Positions 49,410 to 62,027 of a DNA stretch of 64,000 nucleotides are shown piece after piece; the first letter of the stretch is position 1; the number at the start of each line of letters is the position of its first letter. The position numbers and the translations under genes were made by a program. The notes below the pieces were generated by a model. That model made no database searches and was not told the DNA's origin. It saw nothing but the letters and a program-made list of their open reading frames with translations. This DNA is from Circinella umbellata (lineage: Eukaryota; Mucoromycota; Mucoromycetes; Mucorales; Lichtheimiaceae): contig JAIWNF010000002.1 in assembly GCA_025093555.1 (NCBI GenBank), forward strand, positions 1,302,001 to 1,366,000, in the 5' to 3' direction.

Positions 49410-51380
49410 TTATTTCTTGAATTGATCTTCAGTGACACCCTTACCCATGGCAGCAGTAGAAGCAACACCACCGGTAACGATCTTCATGACGTTATCAACA
49501 TAGGAGGCACCAGACCACTTTTGATGTTGAAGAACATCAACATCGCTTTCACGTTCCTTACGTTGAACGTTGTTGACATAACCGAACATACCTTGTTCCT
49601 TGTAAGCACGGGCAAATGTAGCAGTAGCCAAAGCGTTAGCATGGAGACCACCCAAAGTAATGAATTGCCAGACGAAACCGAGTTGACCAAGCTTGGCAAC
49701 AAAAGTCTTAATTTCATCATCACTCATACCAGCAGCATCCCTATAATAGTAATAAAAATGCATAAGTTAGATTAAACTCAGAATATATATATGTTTATAT
49801 AAAGTTACACACATGTGAAAATCTAAATCAACAAAAACCCAAAAAATAAAAATCATTCTTACCAGTTGAAGGAAGGAGACAAGTTGTAGCAAAGCAAAGA
49901 TTCAGGAGACTTGGACAAGACACCTTGTGAGAATTGTTGAGCTTGAGAAAGGATAGGCTTCTTGGTTTCCATCCATAACATATCAGCATAAGGAGCATAA
50001 GCGACAGCACGCGAAGTAGCGGCTTCAGTACCACCTTCATAACGGTAATGACCTTCACGGACACGAGCTAAATCCCAATCCCAGAAAATTTCAACACCAT
50101 AAGACTTGGCAATTTCACGAGCTTCCTTGTTAGACTTGTAGTGAATCTTGTTCAAGAAATCATCGGCTTGTTGAACCTTACCACCCTTGCGAAGTTCATC
50201 AGCAACAGCAGTACCGAAACGCTTCAAGCCAGCTTGAGCGATCCATTTATCTTCAACAGCTTGTAAATCATCACCAGACAAACCGCTGCGTTCGGCTTCG
50301 TTCATCAAATCGGCCAAAGGAGGAGAGTTGGGGTTGGTGGTACCAACAATGAATTCGTGATCGCGGGTATCAATGTTGCTGCTGATCAAAGTAGCAGCTT
50401 CAGCATCAGAACGGGCAACAACCAAGTTTTCAACACCCATAATATCGTATTGGACACGAATGGCAACCAAACGGTTAATGTGTTCACCAGTAGGAACAAG
50501 GACCTTACCAGCCATGTGACCACACTTCTTGGAACCAGCAGATTGATCTTCGATGTGAATACCAGCAGCACCACGTTCAACGAACATCTTGGCGAGCTTC
50601 ATAGTAGCAGTGACACCACCGTGACCAGTATCAGCATCAGCAATGATAGGACGTAAGTAATCGACATAAGGGGTCTTCTTACGTTCTTCGGGGGTCATAG
50701 CCAAACGAGCTTCACGTTGCTTACGATCATGGAAAAGTTGAGCAAAGAAAAGATGTTCGACCTTGTTAGGGACAGTATCCATAGGATAATCAGCAAGATC
50801 AGGACCGGGCTCGTTGCTAGTGGAGGCGGTCGAAGAACATTGCCAACCACTTACATAAACGGTTTCAATACCAGCAGAAGCCATTTGAGTGATTTGAACG
50901 GGATCTAATGACATCATGAATGAAATGAGTGATTCATACTAAATAAATAACCCAAAATTCCTTCTAAGAAATGTGTTGCTTTTTGCAAACAATCACAGTT
51001 CCCCCCCTTTTTATTTCTATTATTGTTATTACTTACCAAGAGCACCGAAAGTATGACTGGTTTCACCAGTACGCTTGTTCTTTTGAATAAGAGCCCACAT
51101 CTTCTTGGCTTGAACATCAGATCTATATTGAACGGGGAAGTTACCACGCTTGGAAACAATAGATTCAGCGGTATAAGGACGCTTGACGTTCTTGAAACGA
51201 GGGGAAGACCACCATTGCTTGACAGCTTCAACCTAAATAAAGTAAGAAGACGATATTTATAAGTATTTTTTTTAATGAACCAAGAGAAAGATAGCAAATC
51301 TGTCAAAAGTAGATTTGAGTTTTGGTTTTGTTGATGTTTTTTACCTCTTGAAGATATTGTTGTTGTTCTTGATCAGCCAT
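49410..51380 (-). CDS. Isocitrate lyase (glyoxylate cycle)
   Basis: Four minus-strand exons (51345-51380, 51037-51232, 49863-50904, 49410-49740) join in phase to 534 aa, the usual fungal length. The enzyme splits isocitrate into glyoxylate and succinate for growth on acetate, ethanol or fatty acids. Visible hallmarks: [18 protein letters not shown] near the N-terminus, metal-binding [13 protein letters not shown], the active-site loop K203-K-C205-G-H with catalytic Cys205, and the C-terminal NLSPSFNW. The protein ends DQFKK with no SKL-type peroxisomal signal, so cytosolic location or another import route is possible. Codon use is noticeably more GC-rich and biased than that of neighbours, as in highly expressed genes. 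The first exon encodes only 12 residues ([12 protein letters not shown]). Confidence 0.97.
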
Positions 51381-51920
51381 GTTGTTTTTGTTTTTTTTTT
51401 ATTAAATATAAAAAGAAATATAAAGAAGAAGAAAAAAAGTAGGTCAAATCAGGAAAGAATCTGAGGGTTTATATATGTTCGACACCAATTTTTTTTTTCA
51501 TGGCCCCTCTTTTCTCACTTCTTTTCATATGTCATACTTAATAGTGGAAAAAGGGAGGGTAAAGCCGGTGTTCCATGTGAAACACGCACGTGAAAAGAAG
51601 CTGCCATTGGTTAATGACTACTCCGCATTTCACTTTTGTCATCGGTGCGTGCACGGAGCCAGTGGCAAAAGGATTTGGCAACGATAAAATTGCGGGGCGG
51701 ATAAACCTTTCCCTTTATGTAAAGTTTCTCTTTTTTATTTATTATTATTATTATTACATAGTGTCTCTTTTTGAATTAAAAGAAAAGTCTGTTGTTTGCA
51801 TTATTACCAACCATTTGTAGTATTATAAACTTTTTATTTATTAAACATAATTGTGTCATACTCTATTTTTATTTTATTTTATATATATATATATTTCTAA
51901 TTTAAAAATTTCATGTTATA
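51381..51920 (-). promoter_or_regulatory. Isocitrate lyase promoter region
   Basis: Contains, in minus orientation, TATATAAA at 51468-51475 (~90 bp before the ATG), a CACGTG at 51587-51592, a CCAAT box near 51605-51609, and GCGGGG at 51692-51697. GCGGGG fits SYGGRG, the box read by Mig1/CreA-type glucose repressors, which in fungi repress isocitrate lyase. The match is by consensus only. The far end overlaps the 3' flank of the protease gene. Confidence 0.45.
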
Positions 51921-54900
51921 TTATTGACCAAATTGTTGAACTGTCCATGATGAATCATTCATAAGTTTTTCATTAGCTTCGCCAAGAATTGCCATGGATA
52001 CATTATCTGTTTTCAAATATTGTTCGGCAACTTGTCGAATATCGTTCTGACTCACTGCAAGTAATTGTTCTCGGCGCCTTTTTAAAAATGAAAGAACAAA
52101 AAAAAACACAAACATCCCATTAATTATGAATCATGACCAATCCCCATTCTTTCCTACGTTTCTTTATACATATCTAAAACTTTAGAGTTATTTTTGAAAA
52201 ATGAACTATTACCGTTGCCTCATATCGTCTGAAACTCCATTGACAAATTGTAACATGCCTTCTTCTGAGACACTGACTGGAGCATCCACACCTTGGAAAA
52301 TGGATAATTTGGCTTCTGTCATTTCTTGGTCTGTAAATTTACGATCAAGTACCCAATTTGTTGCAGAAGCATACGTTTGAAGTGTTTCTAATGTTCTTGG
52401 ATCACGATAAGAATAGAAAGATAAGAGTCCATTCAATCCAGCATAACGTGCACCACCTCCATAAGCACCATTCTTTTCACGAATTTCCCGATGTAAATAA
52501 TGGTTTGTCATCAATGAAGATAACACTTGAAGTTTGGCACCATCAGCATGTGTATAAGGAACGCCTCGAAGTGCTTTTGCAGAAAAATTAACTGAAAATG
52601 GTAGAGGGAAGAATGTTTTGGCATATTGGGGTACAAATACATTCTAAAAGAAATTTATGCATATTTTTTGATATGTTATAATTATTTAGAGTTATTTTTT
52701 TTTTCTGCTTAAGCTTATTAAATAAAAAAAAAACATCATATGAATTTAATGACCAGTTCGCGACCCTTACCGAATGTTGTTGTTGAGGCACATGATCATC
52801 ATTAGGTAAACTCGAAATGAACCGGGAAAGAGCACTTTCATTAGCCGATACTACATCTTCACCACAAGTAACTGCTACACGTAAAGTTGGCTGTTTTAAT
52901 ACTGTGGCAGCAATAGTCTTGAGTTTAGTTACAACGTCAGATAAATCTTCAGTGGCGGCTAATTGATTCATGAATGCAACTTGAGTCATGCCGCTAAGAA
53001 TTTCGGCATTATGCATACCCGGAGTCAAAGAAGATGCTGCATATGTTCTGGCAAATACATGTCCGGAATCTGCCACAGAGTTTACTAAACCAGAAGCATT
53101 CTAATATAAATAAACACCACCCCCAAACAATCGTGAGAAAAAAAAATTATAACCAAAACGTTTTTTTTTTAAAAAGAAGAGAAAAAAAACCATACTCCAA
53201 TAATTAAGGTCTTTAATTTTTCAGTATCATCAAAGTTTGTTTCCAAAATTAATTTGGAAAAGATATCATACATCTTGTCCACATTTCGGTCCAAACAGTT
53301 ACCAATTAATGCAATACCTTCTTCTATATGATCAATGTCTGTATATTATATAAAGAAATTACGTTTTTTAGTATGTTGCTATGCGGAATGTAAAAAATAA
53401 TAATAATGCTTTACTCCTCTTTCCCCGCCCCCCGCCTAATTTTTTCTATGTACAAGTAGGTAGTAGTCTCCATTATGTGTATATATAAAATATACACATA
53501 TAATAAAGAACATCGTGTTTCTTACCTGAATGACTGGTAGATACAGTTGTTGAAGCACGAAGACCTCCTGTATAGAGTCTAATTTCATCATCGATCTCAG
53601 CCATACTTTGTGTTCGCGTACCCAATGATAAAAGCGCCTAAAACCGGGAGTATTACCCCCCACGTGAGCATGAAATCCACACTTTTTCACATGAAACCAA
53701 TCATTAAATAAAAAATAAAAAAGGGCTTACATCACAGAATAGAGGGAGATATAACTTGAGATCATCTTCTAAAGAGGGCAAACTACTGATCGCCCGGAAA
53801 TAAGTGATACCGTTGGTTGCTGTAGTTCTCCATTGAACTGGTGTGTTGCACAATCCAGTATGGTCCAATACCGTTCGTTTCATCTTGGGTGAAATGTCTT
53901 TCAATTCTAATGTCGGGAGACATGAAAGATCTTCTACTTTGTCTTGATTGGCGGATAATTCTTTTCCATCCTTTGCAATTTCCGCTTTATCAGCATCAGT
54001 CAATTTACTAACTTTATCTGCCAATCGTTGTTCTTCTCCTTTTGATAAATTGCTGGCATAATCTGAGTCAGGTTGCATAGTGAATATAAGTTTATGTTTG
54101 TTATTCAATAAATATTTATCAATTCTTGACTCAAAGAAGTTGCCTTTAGCAAGTTCTTGTTTAAGTCGTTCAATATTCTGTACACATATCAATTATTATT
54201 ATTTTCATTATTATTATTTAGTTGTCGAAAGCAATTTTTTTTTTGTGTTGACAAGTTGTTTGTGGGGAATTGTTTCAATTTTTTTTTTTTTAGTATGTAT
54301 GACAAATCACTATTTGTCTGCGTTTGTATGTGATAATTACCTTATTGATTTCCAGAAGGTCAATAGGGTCCACTTCATTGAACCAACCAGAAGTAATACC
54401 GTGCATTAGCGTTAATCCAAAGTCGGCAGTTTTCTGTTTACAGAGATAACGTCATTTCCTTTTTTCACGTTCATATCACAAATAGTTTCTTCTTTTTCTC
54501 CACTCTCGCCCCGCCTATTTTTTTTTTCTCCTCCTCCCATTCCGCGGAATGTAATCTGTTTGCTCTTTTACAAAGCCCAAAAATAAAAAGAACCTTACAT
54601 GTTTTTGACCTAACTCCATTTGATGGATGGCTGCTTCAATTCTTTTATTATCAAAACCTTCTTTTTTGACGTCATTTAACACTTGAACAATACGTTCTTG
54701 TACCTAATATTCAATTTTTTTTTTAGTTATTGACTTTCTTTGCTTTCTATTATTTTATTTTATTTATTTACTTACCAATTCAACATCACTATCTTTTACA
54801 CCTTGTAAACCAATTGATAAACAACTTGTTCTATTTCAATAGACAAATTTAACATATATTAGCTAATTATTTTTATTTTCATCCCTGGAAAAAGAAACTT

Positions 54901-56799
54901 TATCTTTTCTTTTACCTTGTTGAACTATCGTAACCTGTATTGGCGGAAAATTCAGATCCAAGATTGGTATCAATTAAAGCTTTATACATAGGTGAAGCAT
55001 GACCATCTAATAATAAATATGAAAGTAATCGCATGGAAAATGTTTCGAATGTATCCTATAATGGAAATTAAAGAAAAATGATTAGATCACTCATTTTTAT
55101 CCATTATTAGACGTCTCATTTTTCATTCCAGGTTCAAATGAATACTAACCTTGGTTTCATTTCCCAAATATGAAAGTGATACTCTAGTTTGTCTATCAGG
55201 TGCACTCACTACCAATGTTATTATTATTATTATTATTTAGTTGAATTGCATTTCGTTTTTTTGTATATATATATATACCACCGTATGAATATAGAATTAA
55301 GATACTTTACAAGGATCAAATGCACATGTAGTAGACATGGTTCGCGATTCTGTCCAAGGAGTCACCTTTTTATTTACATAAGGTACATCAACACGTTTAA
55401 AACTTGAAAGACGTTCTTGAATAGCTGATAAATGGTCTTCCAAGGGGAAATTACCATAAGTATAGAATCGAGCATTACTTGGATTATAATGTGTTTTATG
55501 GAAATCAACCAATTGTTCATGTGTTAAATCGGGAATACGTGCTGGTTCACCACCGCTGGAATGTTCATAAGTTGTTCCTGGAAACATGGATTCATGTGCA
55601 CGAATATAATACAAGTAATTGGCATCCGACTATATATATATATATAATGCTATGAGTATTAACGACAAAAGAAAAATGGATAGGATTCCTTTCTTAAATC
55701 TATATATCCACAACATTTAAAGATATGTAATATATATATATATTTACCGTTTGACCCTTCATTTCATTATATACAACGCCCTTAAATGTAATTGGAGTAG
55801 ATGTATCAGTTGGTACTTCATGTTCCAAACGCCATCCTTCTTGTTTAAAATCCAATTTTTCTAAACGTGGATGAAATGCAGCATCCATATAAACATTTCG
55901 AAGATTGGCATAATCTACCGGGTTGGTAGTAGCAAATGGATAAATGGTGTAGTCACTTGCTATATTTTTATAATAATAATAATGTGTTGTTTTTAGTCAC
56001 CAAAAAAAAAAAAATAGTAATCAATTCACTCTATCCAATTTTTTTTTGTTACTATGGATAATGATTAAAAATTACCTGTAAAAGCATTCATAAATGTTGC
56101 CAAGCTACGATTTAACATTTTAAAAAATGGATCTCGAACAGGGTATTTTTCACTACCACATAATGTCGTATGTTCCTATTTTCGATATATATATATATAA
56201 ATATATAATATCGTCAGTTTCCTATTATCTCTCCCCCCGCCCAGTTGTTATATAATCCATTATCTCAGAATATCTTCGTTACCAAAATATGAGGTACACC
56301 TGTACTATCATTAACAGGTGTATGAAATCCAACTGCAAAAACATTATTTGAATCGTCTCGATCAATATGTAAATGTTGAGCACCTGTTGCTTCATGTTGT
56401 AAAGCAATAGCTGTAAGTTCTAATTCGGGTACTTGTCGAACCTAAATATTATTAGACGCGCGCGCGCAATCATTCCACCAAAAAAAAAAAAAAGAGGGTT
56501 ATTTTATATTCACAGACCTGTTACATATATATTCATTTATTTACCTGTTGTACTTGATATCCATGTAATCGATCACCAGGTGTAAGTGCTAGAATGGGTT
56601 GTTTTTATATATATTTATTAATAAATTTAATCAGTTTTTCGAAACATCTCCCCCAAAAGAAGAAAGGAATACGATCGATCGGGAATAAATATTTACATTT
56701 TGAAAAAGAAGAATACTGAACATTGTTTTTGAAAATGGTTGTTGTTCTTTTACTAGCTTGACGCAATAAGCGTGAAGTACAGAAAAGTTGTGTCGACAT
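51921..56799 (-). CDS. CYM1: Mitochondrial presequence protease (M16C, Cym1/PreP/PITRM1)
   Basis: Seventeen minus-strand exons, from 56697-56799 and 56545-56588 through 52213-52643 and 51921-52077, join with consistent phases to 1002 aa (yeast Cym1 ~990). The N-terminus ([20 protein letters not shown]) is an Arg/Ser-rich matrix-targeting presequence. The inverted zinc motif HxxEH is H100-I-L-E103-H104, split by an intron between Leu and Glu; the third ligand is E201 in YNEMKG. The C-terminal half keeps the family features [20 protein letters not shown] and [12 protein letters not shown]. It degrades cleaved presequences and other short peptides in the matrix, in a two-lobed chamber. All catalytic residues are present. 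Reading frame is intact throughout, so it should be functional. Confidence 0.96.
56457..56467. repeat. (CG)n run inside a Cym1 intron
   Basis: An alternating CGCGCGCGCGC run of 11 nt in the intron before exon 3, striking in a genome this AT-rich and a potential Z-DNA former. Likely a chance microsatellite. Confidence 0.7.
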
Positions 56800-57234
56800 T
56801 TTCTGTGAGATCTTCTTTTGTTTTTTAAAAAAAATATATAAAACAAACTAAAAATAAATAAATAATGCGCTATAATATATTATTAAAAGGGAATTGCTGG
56901 GTTCTTTATTTTTTTTGACACCCATTTCCACACTTTTTATTATGTAGTCAAAAAAGGATTTACTATGATAAAAAAAAAGTATCCCCCCCCCTTTCCTAAC
57001 GACATTTTGATCTTCTCTCTCGTCTTTGCTGCATATAGATCCTTTTCTTTTCTTCCTTTCTTTTTTATTCTTATTTTGCTCTTCTTTCCTTTTTCTTTCT
57101 TTTTTCTTTTAAAGATAAAAAAAAACTTTCATTATTTATCTTGTTACAATATTATAAAAGCAATAATAATAATAATATATAATACATAATATAGTTTGAA
57201 TTCATCTCTTTCTTTTTCTTCTTACGTATATGTG
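56800..57234. other. Divergent promoter region (Cym1 / magnesium transporter)
   Basis: 435 bp between the start codons of two divergent genes. The right half is a strong pyrimidine tract (57010-57110), often seen before start codons in fungi. No other gene. Confidence 0.6.
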
Positions 57235-59035
57235 ATGGATAGTAAATATATCGGATTAATCCTAGCAATATGTTCAAGTATTTTGATTGGTGTCTCTTTT
57301 GTTATAACCAAAAAAGGTTTACAACAAGCATCTTCTGAATCTCAAGGTAGAGTATTATTAGTCCAATTATTATTATACATATATGATTCTTACTTCTTCA
57401 TTCTTCTGGGGGTTTCTTCTTTTGTACAGCATTTGCATCCGATTCACATCGATATTTACGAAGTCCAATATGGTGGACAGGATTAATTACTATGGTTAGT
57501 GGTGAAATATTAAATTTTATAGGTAAGAAAGAAAGAAAGAAATGTGTATCACTGATAATTCGGGGGATGATGGGAAAAAAAAATAACACAAGATCATCAA
57601 TAAGAACCAAAAAAGAATGAAGGGGAAAAGTTCTGATATATACAGATATAAATATACATCCAGAAAGAGTTAGATAGATAAAGAGAAAGAAAGAGAGAGA
57701 GAGAACAAGGAAGAAAAAAAAAGGGGGAATGAAGTATTTTCATATTCAAGGAGGTAGAGAGAGAGAGAGAGATGGATTTGTTTTATGCATAGATACATAT
57801 TTATATAATCAAGTATTATATAAGCATACTAACCAGTTATTATATTTATAGGATATACATTTGCACCTGCTATTTTGATAACACCATTAGGCGCATTAAG
57901 TGTTATTATTGGGTAAGAAATAATGATAATAATATAACATTAATAAAAAAAGGTGTGATTTGGTTCTTTCAAAAAAATACAGAATAAAATAAGAAATGAT
58001 GGGAATTATACCATGTTAATTAATTCTAAAGTTTATAGTGCAATCCTGGCGACTCTATTTTTAAAGGAGAAGTTAGGACCTATTGGTATTATTGGATGTT
58101 TATTATCAGTTATTGGAGCAGTTATTATTGTTTTACATGCACCTGAAGATCCAGAAGTAGCTAGTGTAGAAGAACTTGTTAGTTATATGCTTCAACCAGG
58201 TATATATATGTTCCATAGACAATACAATACTAACTTTTATTTATCTAATATATATAACTTGTTTAAAAATATATATAGGATTTATTGTTTATTTTGTTCT
58301 GGTAATATTAATTACAGCAGGAATGATATGGAAAGTAGTTCCACGGTGGGGTAAAACTAAAGTAATAGTTTACGTGACAATATGTTCGTTGATTGGATCA
58401 CTTTCTGTCATGGCAATCAAAGCATTTGGTATTGCTGTACGATTAACAGCGGGAGGAAATAATCAATTTAAACAACCCTCCACTTATGTATTTGGTTTCA
58501 TGTGTATTATTTTTATTCTTACTCAAGTCAATTACTTTAATAAGGCATTAGATACATTTTCCACGAACGTGTAAGTTTTACGTATTCTAACTATAATATT
58601 AATAGTCATTTAACTCTTAATATCTATATTATATATGTCTTTAGAGTCAATCCAATCTATTTCGTATTCTTTACAACAGCAACTATTATTGCATCGGCTA
58701 TTATGTATCGAGGATGGCATACAGCTAATCCAGTAAATACAGCAAGTTTAATATGTGGATTTATTATTATATTTATTGGTGTTTATTTATTGGATTCGGT
58801 CGCACGAAAAACAAAAGGAAGCAGACCTATACCTATACCACCTGTAGCATCAGCATCATCGTTACACCGACATGATTCAAAATCAAATCAAAGTCAACAA
58901 ACAACATCCATCATTATGATAGATACAGAAACAAAACAACATGTATTAGTGAATAGTAAAAGGATAGAAGATCATTGTGGATCCACTTTAACCAAAGTAT
59001 CCTGTAGAAGAAAGCGTCGTGCCTTTTCTGTTTAA
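57235..59035 (+). CDS. NIPA-family magnesium transporter
   Basis: Six exons (57235-57346, 57430-57522, 57852-57912, 58039-58199, 58279-58570, 58645-59035) join in phase to 369 aa with about nine hydrophobic segments. Family landmarks: the N-terminal KYIGLILAICSSILIGVSF with FVITKKGL, WWTGLITMVSGEILNF, FAPAILITPLGALSVIIGA, LFLKEKLGPIGIIGCLLSVIG, VILHAPED, and VNPIYFVFFTTATIIAS. These match NIPA1/2-type Mg2+ carriers of the DMT superfamily. The last ~80 residues are a hydrophilic tail with a basic end (CRRKRRAFSV). Start chosen at the ATG giving MDSKYIGL, the conserved family N-terminus. Location (plasma membrane or endosome) cannot be told. Ion specificity is inferred from family. Confidence 0.93.
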
Positions 59036-59164
59036 TTATAATATATATAATATTTTCTACTTTAAAAATTAAGATGTCTCATGTGCATGTGTGTGTGAGA
59101 GAGAGAAAAAAAGCAAATGTTTGTTGTAATGATGTCACGTTACTCTCTTCCTTAATTATTTACA

Positions 59165-59172
59165 TATAAAAA
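59165..59172 (+). promoter_or_regulatory. TATA box of the eL41 gene
   Basis: TATAAAAA, followed by a long pyrimidine tract, ~80 bp before the first exon ends. This is the layout of a strongly expressed ribosomal protein gene. Confidence 0.55.
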
Positions 59173-59247
59173 GGAAAAGTATTCAATTTACAGTTTTTTT
59201 TTCCTTTTTCTTTTCTTTAAAACTCTCTAAACTGTTTATTCAAGAAA

Positions 59248-59466
59248 AGTAAGTATTATTATTATTATTATATATAGATAATGTTTGATCTTATATACTT
59301 AAACTTTCTATTCTATTCATATTATTTAAAGTGAGAGCCAAGTGGAAGAAAAAGGTAAGCTATAATTATATATGAATCCCTATTACGTGTATTTATTCTT
59401 TTTCTATAATAGCGACAAAGACGTCTTAAAGCCAAAAGAAGAAAGATGAGAGCTAGATCCAAATAA
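59248..59466 (+). CDS. RPL41: Ribosomal protein eL41, start codon split by an intron
   Basis: Joining A59248, 59332-59354 and 59413-59466 encodes 25 aa: MRAKWKKKRQRR, then LKAKRRKMRARSK. This is the size and sequence pattern of eL41, the smallest and most basic large-subunit protein. Intron 1 (GTAAGT..TTTAAAG) separates the A of the start codon from its TG, so the ATG exists only in spliced mRNA; genomic DNA at the exon-2 edge reads GTGAGAGCC. Intron 2 is GTAAGC..ATAATAG. TATA box and pyrimidine-rich leader precede it. The gene is easily missed by annotation because no ATG opens the frame. Exon 1 continues upstream as 5' UTR. No other protein is this Arg/Lys-rich with a conserved MRAKW start, so the identification is firm. 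Confidence 0.93.
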
Positions 59467-59817
59467 ACAAAAAGTCGATTGATGGATTATATACAAAATA
59501 CAATACTTTTCTCCCCAAATCCATCAAGAAACCCTCTTCCTCCTTTTTTCCTTCACAAACCATGATCCATCCCTTTTAATCTTTTTTCTCCATAATTGTT
59601 TCTTTAAAAAAGACACAAGAATAAAAAACAATTTTTTATTTTTTCCATGAAAAGAGGGAATTTTAAAAAAACCCAGCGAACAAACTTTTTTTTTTATTGG
59701 GACCGTGGTGTGAAAGGTTAAAGGTGTAGGTAGATTGAAGGAATTAATTACAAATCGATGAAAAATGTTGCGGGGTGGGGAGGAAAACAACTTGAGTATG
59801 AATGCAGAAATAATAAC

Positions 59818-59843
59818 ATATATATATATATATATATATATAT
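59818..59843. repeat. (TA)n microsatellite
   Basis: AT repeat of 13 units in the 3' flank of the small gene at 59884. Confidence 0.95.
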
Positions 59844-59883
59844 GGAAGTCTTTTTTTATGTATGAAAATATATAATGTGAATC

Positions 59884-60102
59884 TTATTGTTTTTCTTGTT
59901 GACGAATGCGTCTCTTTTTTTCTTCTCGAAGTCCTTGATGTAATTGATGTAATTGGGCGGCAATGGTATTATTGGCAGCATGAATGGCAACACCTTCATG
60001 TAAAAATTTATCCAAAAACGTGGCTGCTCCACTCACATCAATATCTTTTGTTGATTCAAGTTTAAGACTTGGTGGAGAAGCTTCTGGTCGTTTCATTGAC
60101 AT
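59884..60102 (-). CDS. Small protein of unknown function, 72 aa
   Basis: Single exon, start MSMKRPEASPPSLK. The centre (VSGAATFLDKFLHEGVAIHA then NNTIAAQLHQLHQG) has an ordinary, non-repetitive composition with a likely amphipathic helix, and the end is a basic helical stretch (EEKKRRIRQQEKQ). The ATG is preceded by a T-free-to-T-rich leader and the frame is clean. I do not recognise a family; composition suggests a subunit of a larger complex or a nucleic-acid-bound protein, which is speculation. Its 5' neighbour on the same strand is the deaminase gene, 160 bp away. Confidence 0.6.
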   Translation of the reverse strand: MSMKRPEASPPSLKLESTKDIDVSGAATFLDKFLHEGVAIHAANNTIAAQLHQLHQGLREEKKRRIRQQEKQ

Positions 60103-60261
60103 TTTTTTTTTATATATTGTATATTATTTTTATTAATGAAAAAAAAAAAGTAAAGTTAAAAAAAAAAAATTCTTTCTTTTTTTTTTTTGATCGGAGCGAA
60201 AAATAAAAGCATTAATTTGTTGAGAGGGGTCGTTTACTAATAAGCTAAAGGTGTTATATAA

Positions 60262-62027
60262 TTATGGATTAACATCAAGTAAAGCAGATGTTTCTTCCCA
60301 ATAAGTAGAATTACTTCTTTTTCGTTTTTTTCCTGCTTCTTCTACTGCTGCTGTTGCTGCTCTTTTTGCTTCTTCTTCTTCTTCATCCTCTAAACTTTCA
60401 TCCTCATCATTTAATAAACTTTGTAACATTAATCTTCTACGTCTTTTGGCTGCTTGATTCGTATTGTCTACCATGTTCCTTAATAAATTGCCTTGTAATC
60501 CAAGATTATGAGGTCCTATAATCGAATGATGTACATGTTCAATGGATTTAAAGTACTTTACAGTCTATTATATAATTAATGAATCAATAACCATAGTAAC
60601 AATTATATATATTTATATATATATATAATCCCCATTTTATTTTACCTTGACATGAAGTTCCAAAGTAGCATCTTCGTCACAGACGATAAGACCTTTTGGA
60701 TGCATTTGTATCGCAGATACGGTCCACATATGATTCACACCTTCCTCGACACATTTTGCTAATGCTAAACTTTTATGTGCACCTGTAATAACAATCATCA
60801 CTTCTCGTGCATCCATGACAGTTCTAAAAATAATAGTTGACCCCCCATATAGATAATCACAATGATAATAATTTTTTTTTGGGGGGAAAGAAACTCATAA
60901 ATAAATATGCATAATTCGAAATCCTACTTCAATGTATATATCACACCACCACCACCACTATCTCATATATATATACGAAGAAAAAAAAATAGATACGAAC
61001 GCTACGCCTACGGTCAACGCAAGCTTGGGTACTCGTGAAATATCACCACCAAAAAATCGAGCATTTGCAATAATTGTTTCATATGCCAAAGTTTTAACAC
61101 GCGTACGTGATGTAAGTGAAGAACCAGGTTCATTAAAAGCAATATGACCATCAGGTCCAATACCTTATTATATTTATATATATATATACAATTAATTGCC
61201 ATAGCAACACAATAATAAATCCCCCCACCCATAATTATAATAGTAACAACCAAATAATAATAATAATAATAATAAGAATGGATGAATAGTAAACAGATAG
61301 TAATAACTAAATAATAATAATAATAATAAAATACCACAGACTCAACCCCAAGTAAACCCTTTCCCTCCTCCTCCTACACACATTATAGTAAACACCCTCT
61401 CTCATATATATAATATACATACCTCCCAAAAATAATTCGATTCCACCCAATTTGTGAATCTCTGCTTCAAATTTCCGACACTCTTCATCTAGATTATTTG
61501 CATTGCCATCTAAAATGTGTACGTTTTCTTTTTTGATATTAACATGTTTAAACAAATGATTCCACATGAATGTATGATATGATTGTGGATGATCTCTATA
61601 TATACACAATTGTTTGTCATTGTATTTAGTATTTTACACCTCCGCGTGCTCCCCCCCCTTTAGTGTGTGTATATCAAATGTATAACTTACTTTGGTAAAC
61701 CAACATATTCATCTGTATTAAAAGTAACAACGTTTTCAAAACTTACTTGACCAGCAGCATAAAAGTCAACAAGTTTGTGATAAACAAGAATAGGTGAAGA
61801 ACCTGTTGCCAATCCAAGTACAAAGGGTCGATCATGTGTAGGTTGAAATTGATTGATTCGTTCTTTTACATAATAAGCTAAATTATATCATCCATTTTTT
61901 ATATGTCGTTAGGTTTTTTTGATAAAATGATCTCATATTTAATAATTATTATTTATTGTTATAGAATCCATGACATACCAACATAAGATGCTACTTCTTC
62001 ATAATCTTGTCGAACAATAAGTCGCAT
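60262..62027 (-). CDS. Glucosamine-6-phosphate deaminase with charged C-terminal extension
   Basis: Six minus-strand exons (61979-62027, 61691-61877, 61423-61595, 61001-61163, 60646-60823, 60262-60564) give 350 aa. The enzyme turns glucosamine-6-P into fructose-6-P and ammonia, the last step of GlcNAc use. Visible: [30 protein letters not shown], catalytic base D72 in [11 protein letters not shown], then [14 protein letters not shown], and [35 protein letters not shown]. Core ends near [12 protein letters not shown] (residue ~285). The remaining ~65 residues are an extension not usual in the family: basic KRRRR, an acidic run, then GKKRKRS. The fourth intron has a weak donor (GTTCGT), yet phase and homology demand it. 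Confidence 0.94.

Noticed and set aside
53436..53690. 84-aa minus-strand frame starting [12 protein letters not shown]
   Set aside because: It reads an intron and the out-of-frame strand of Cym1 exon 13; the correct frame gives [18 protein letters not shown].
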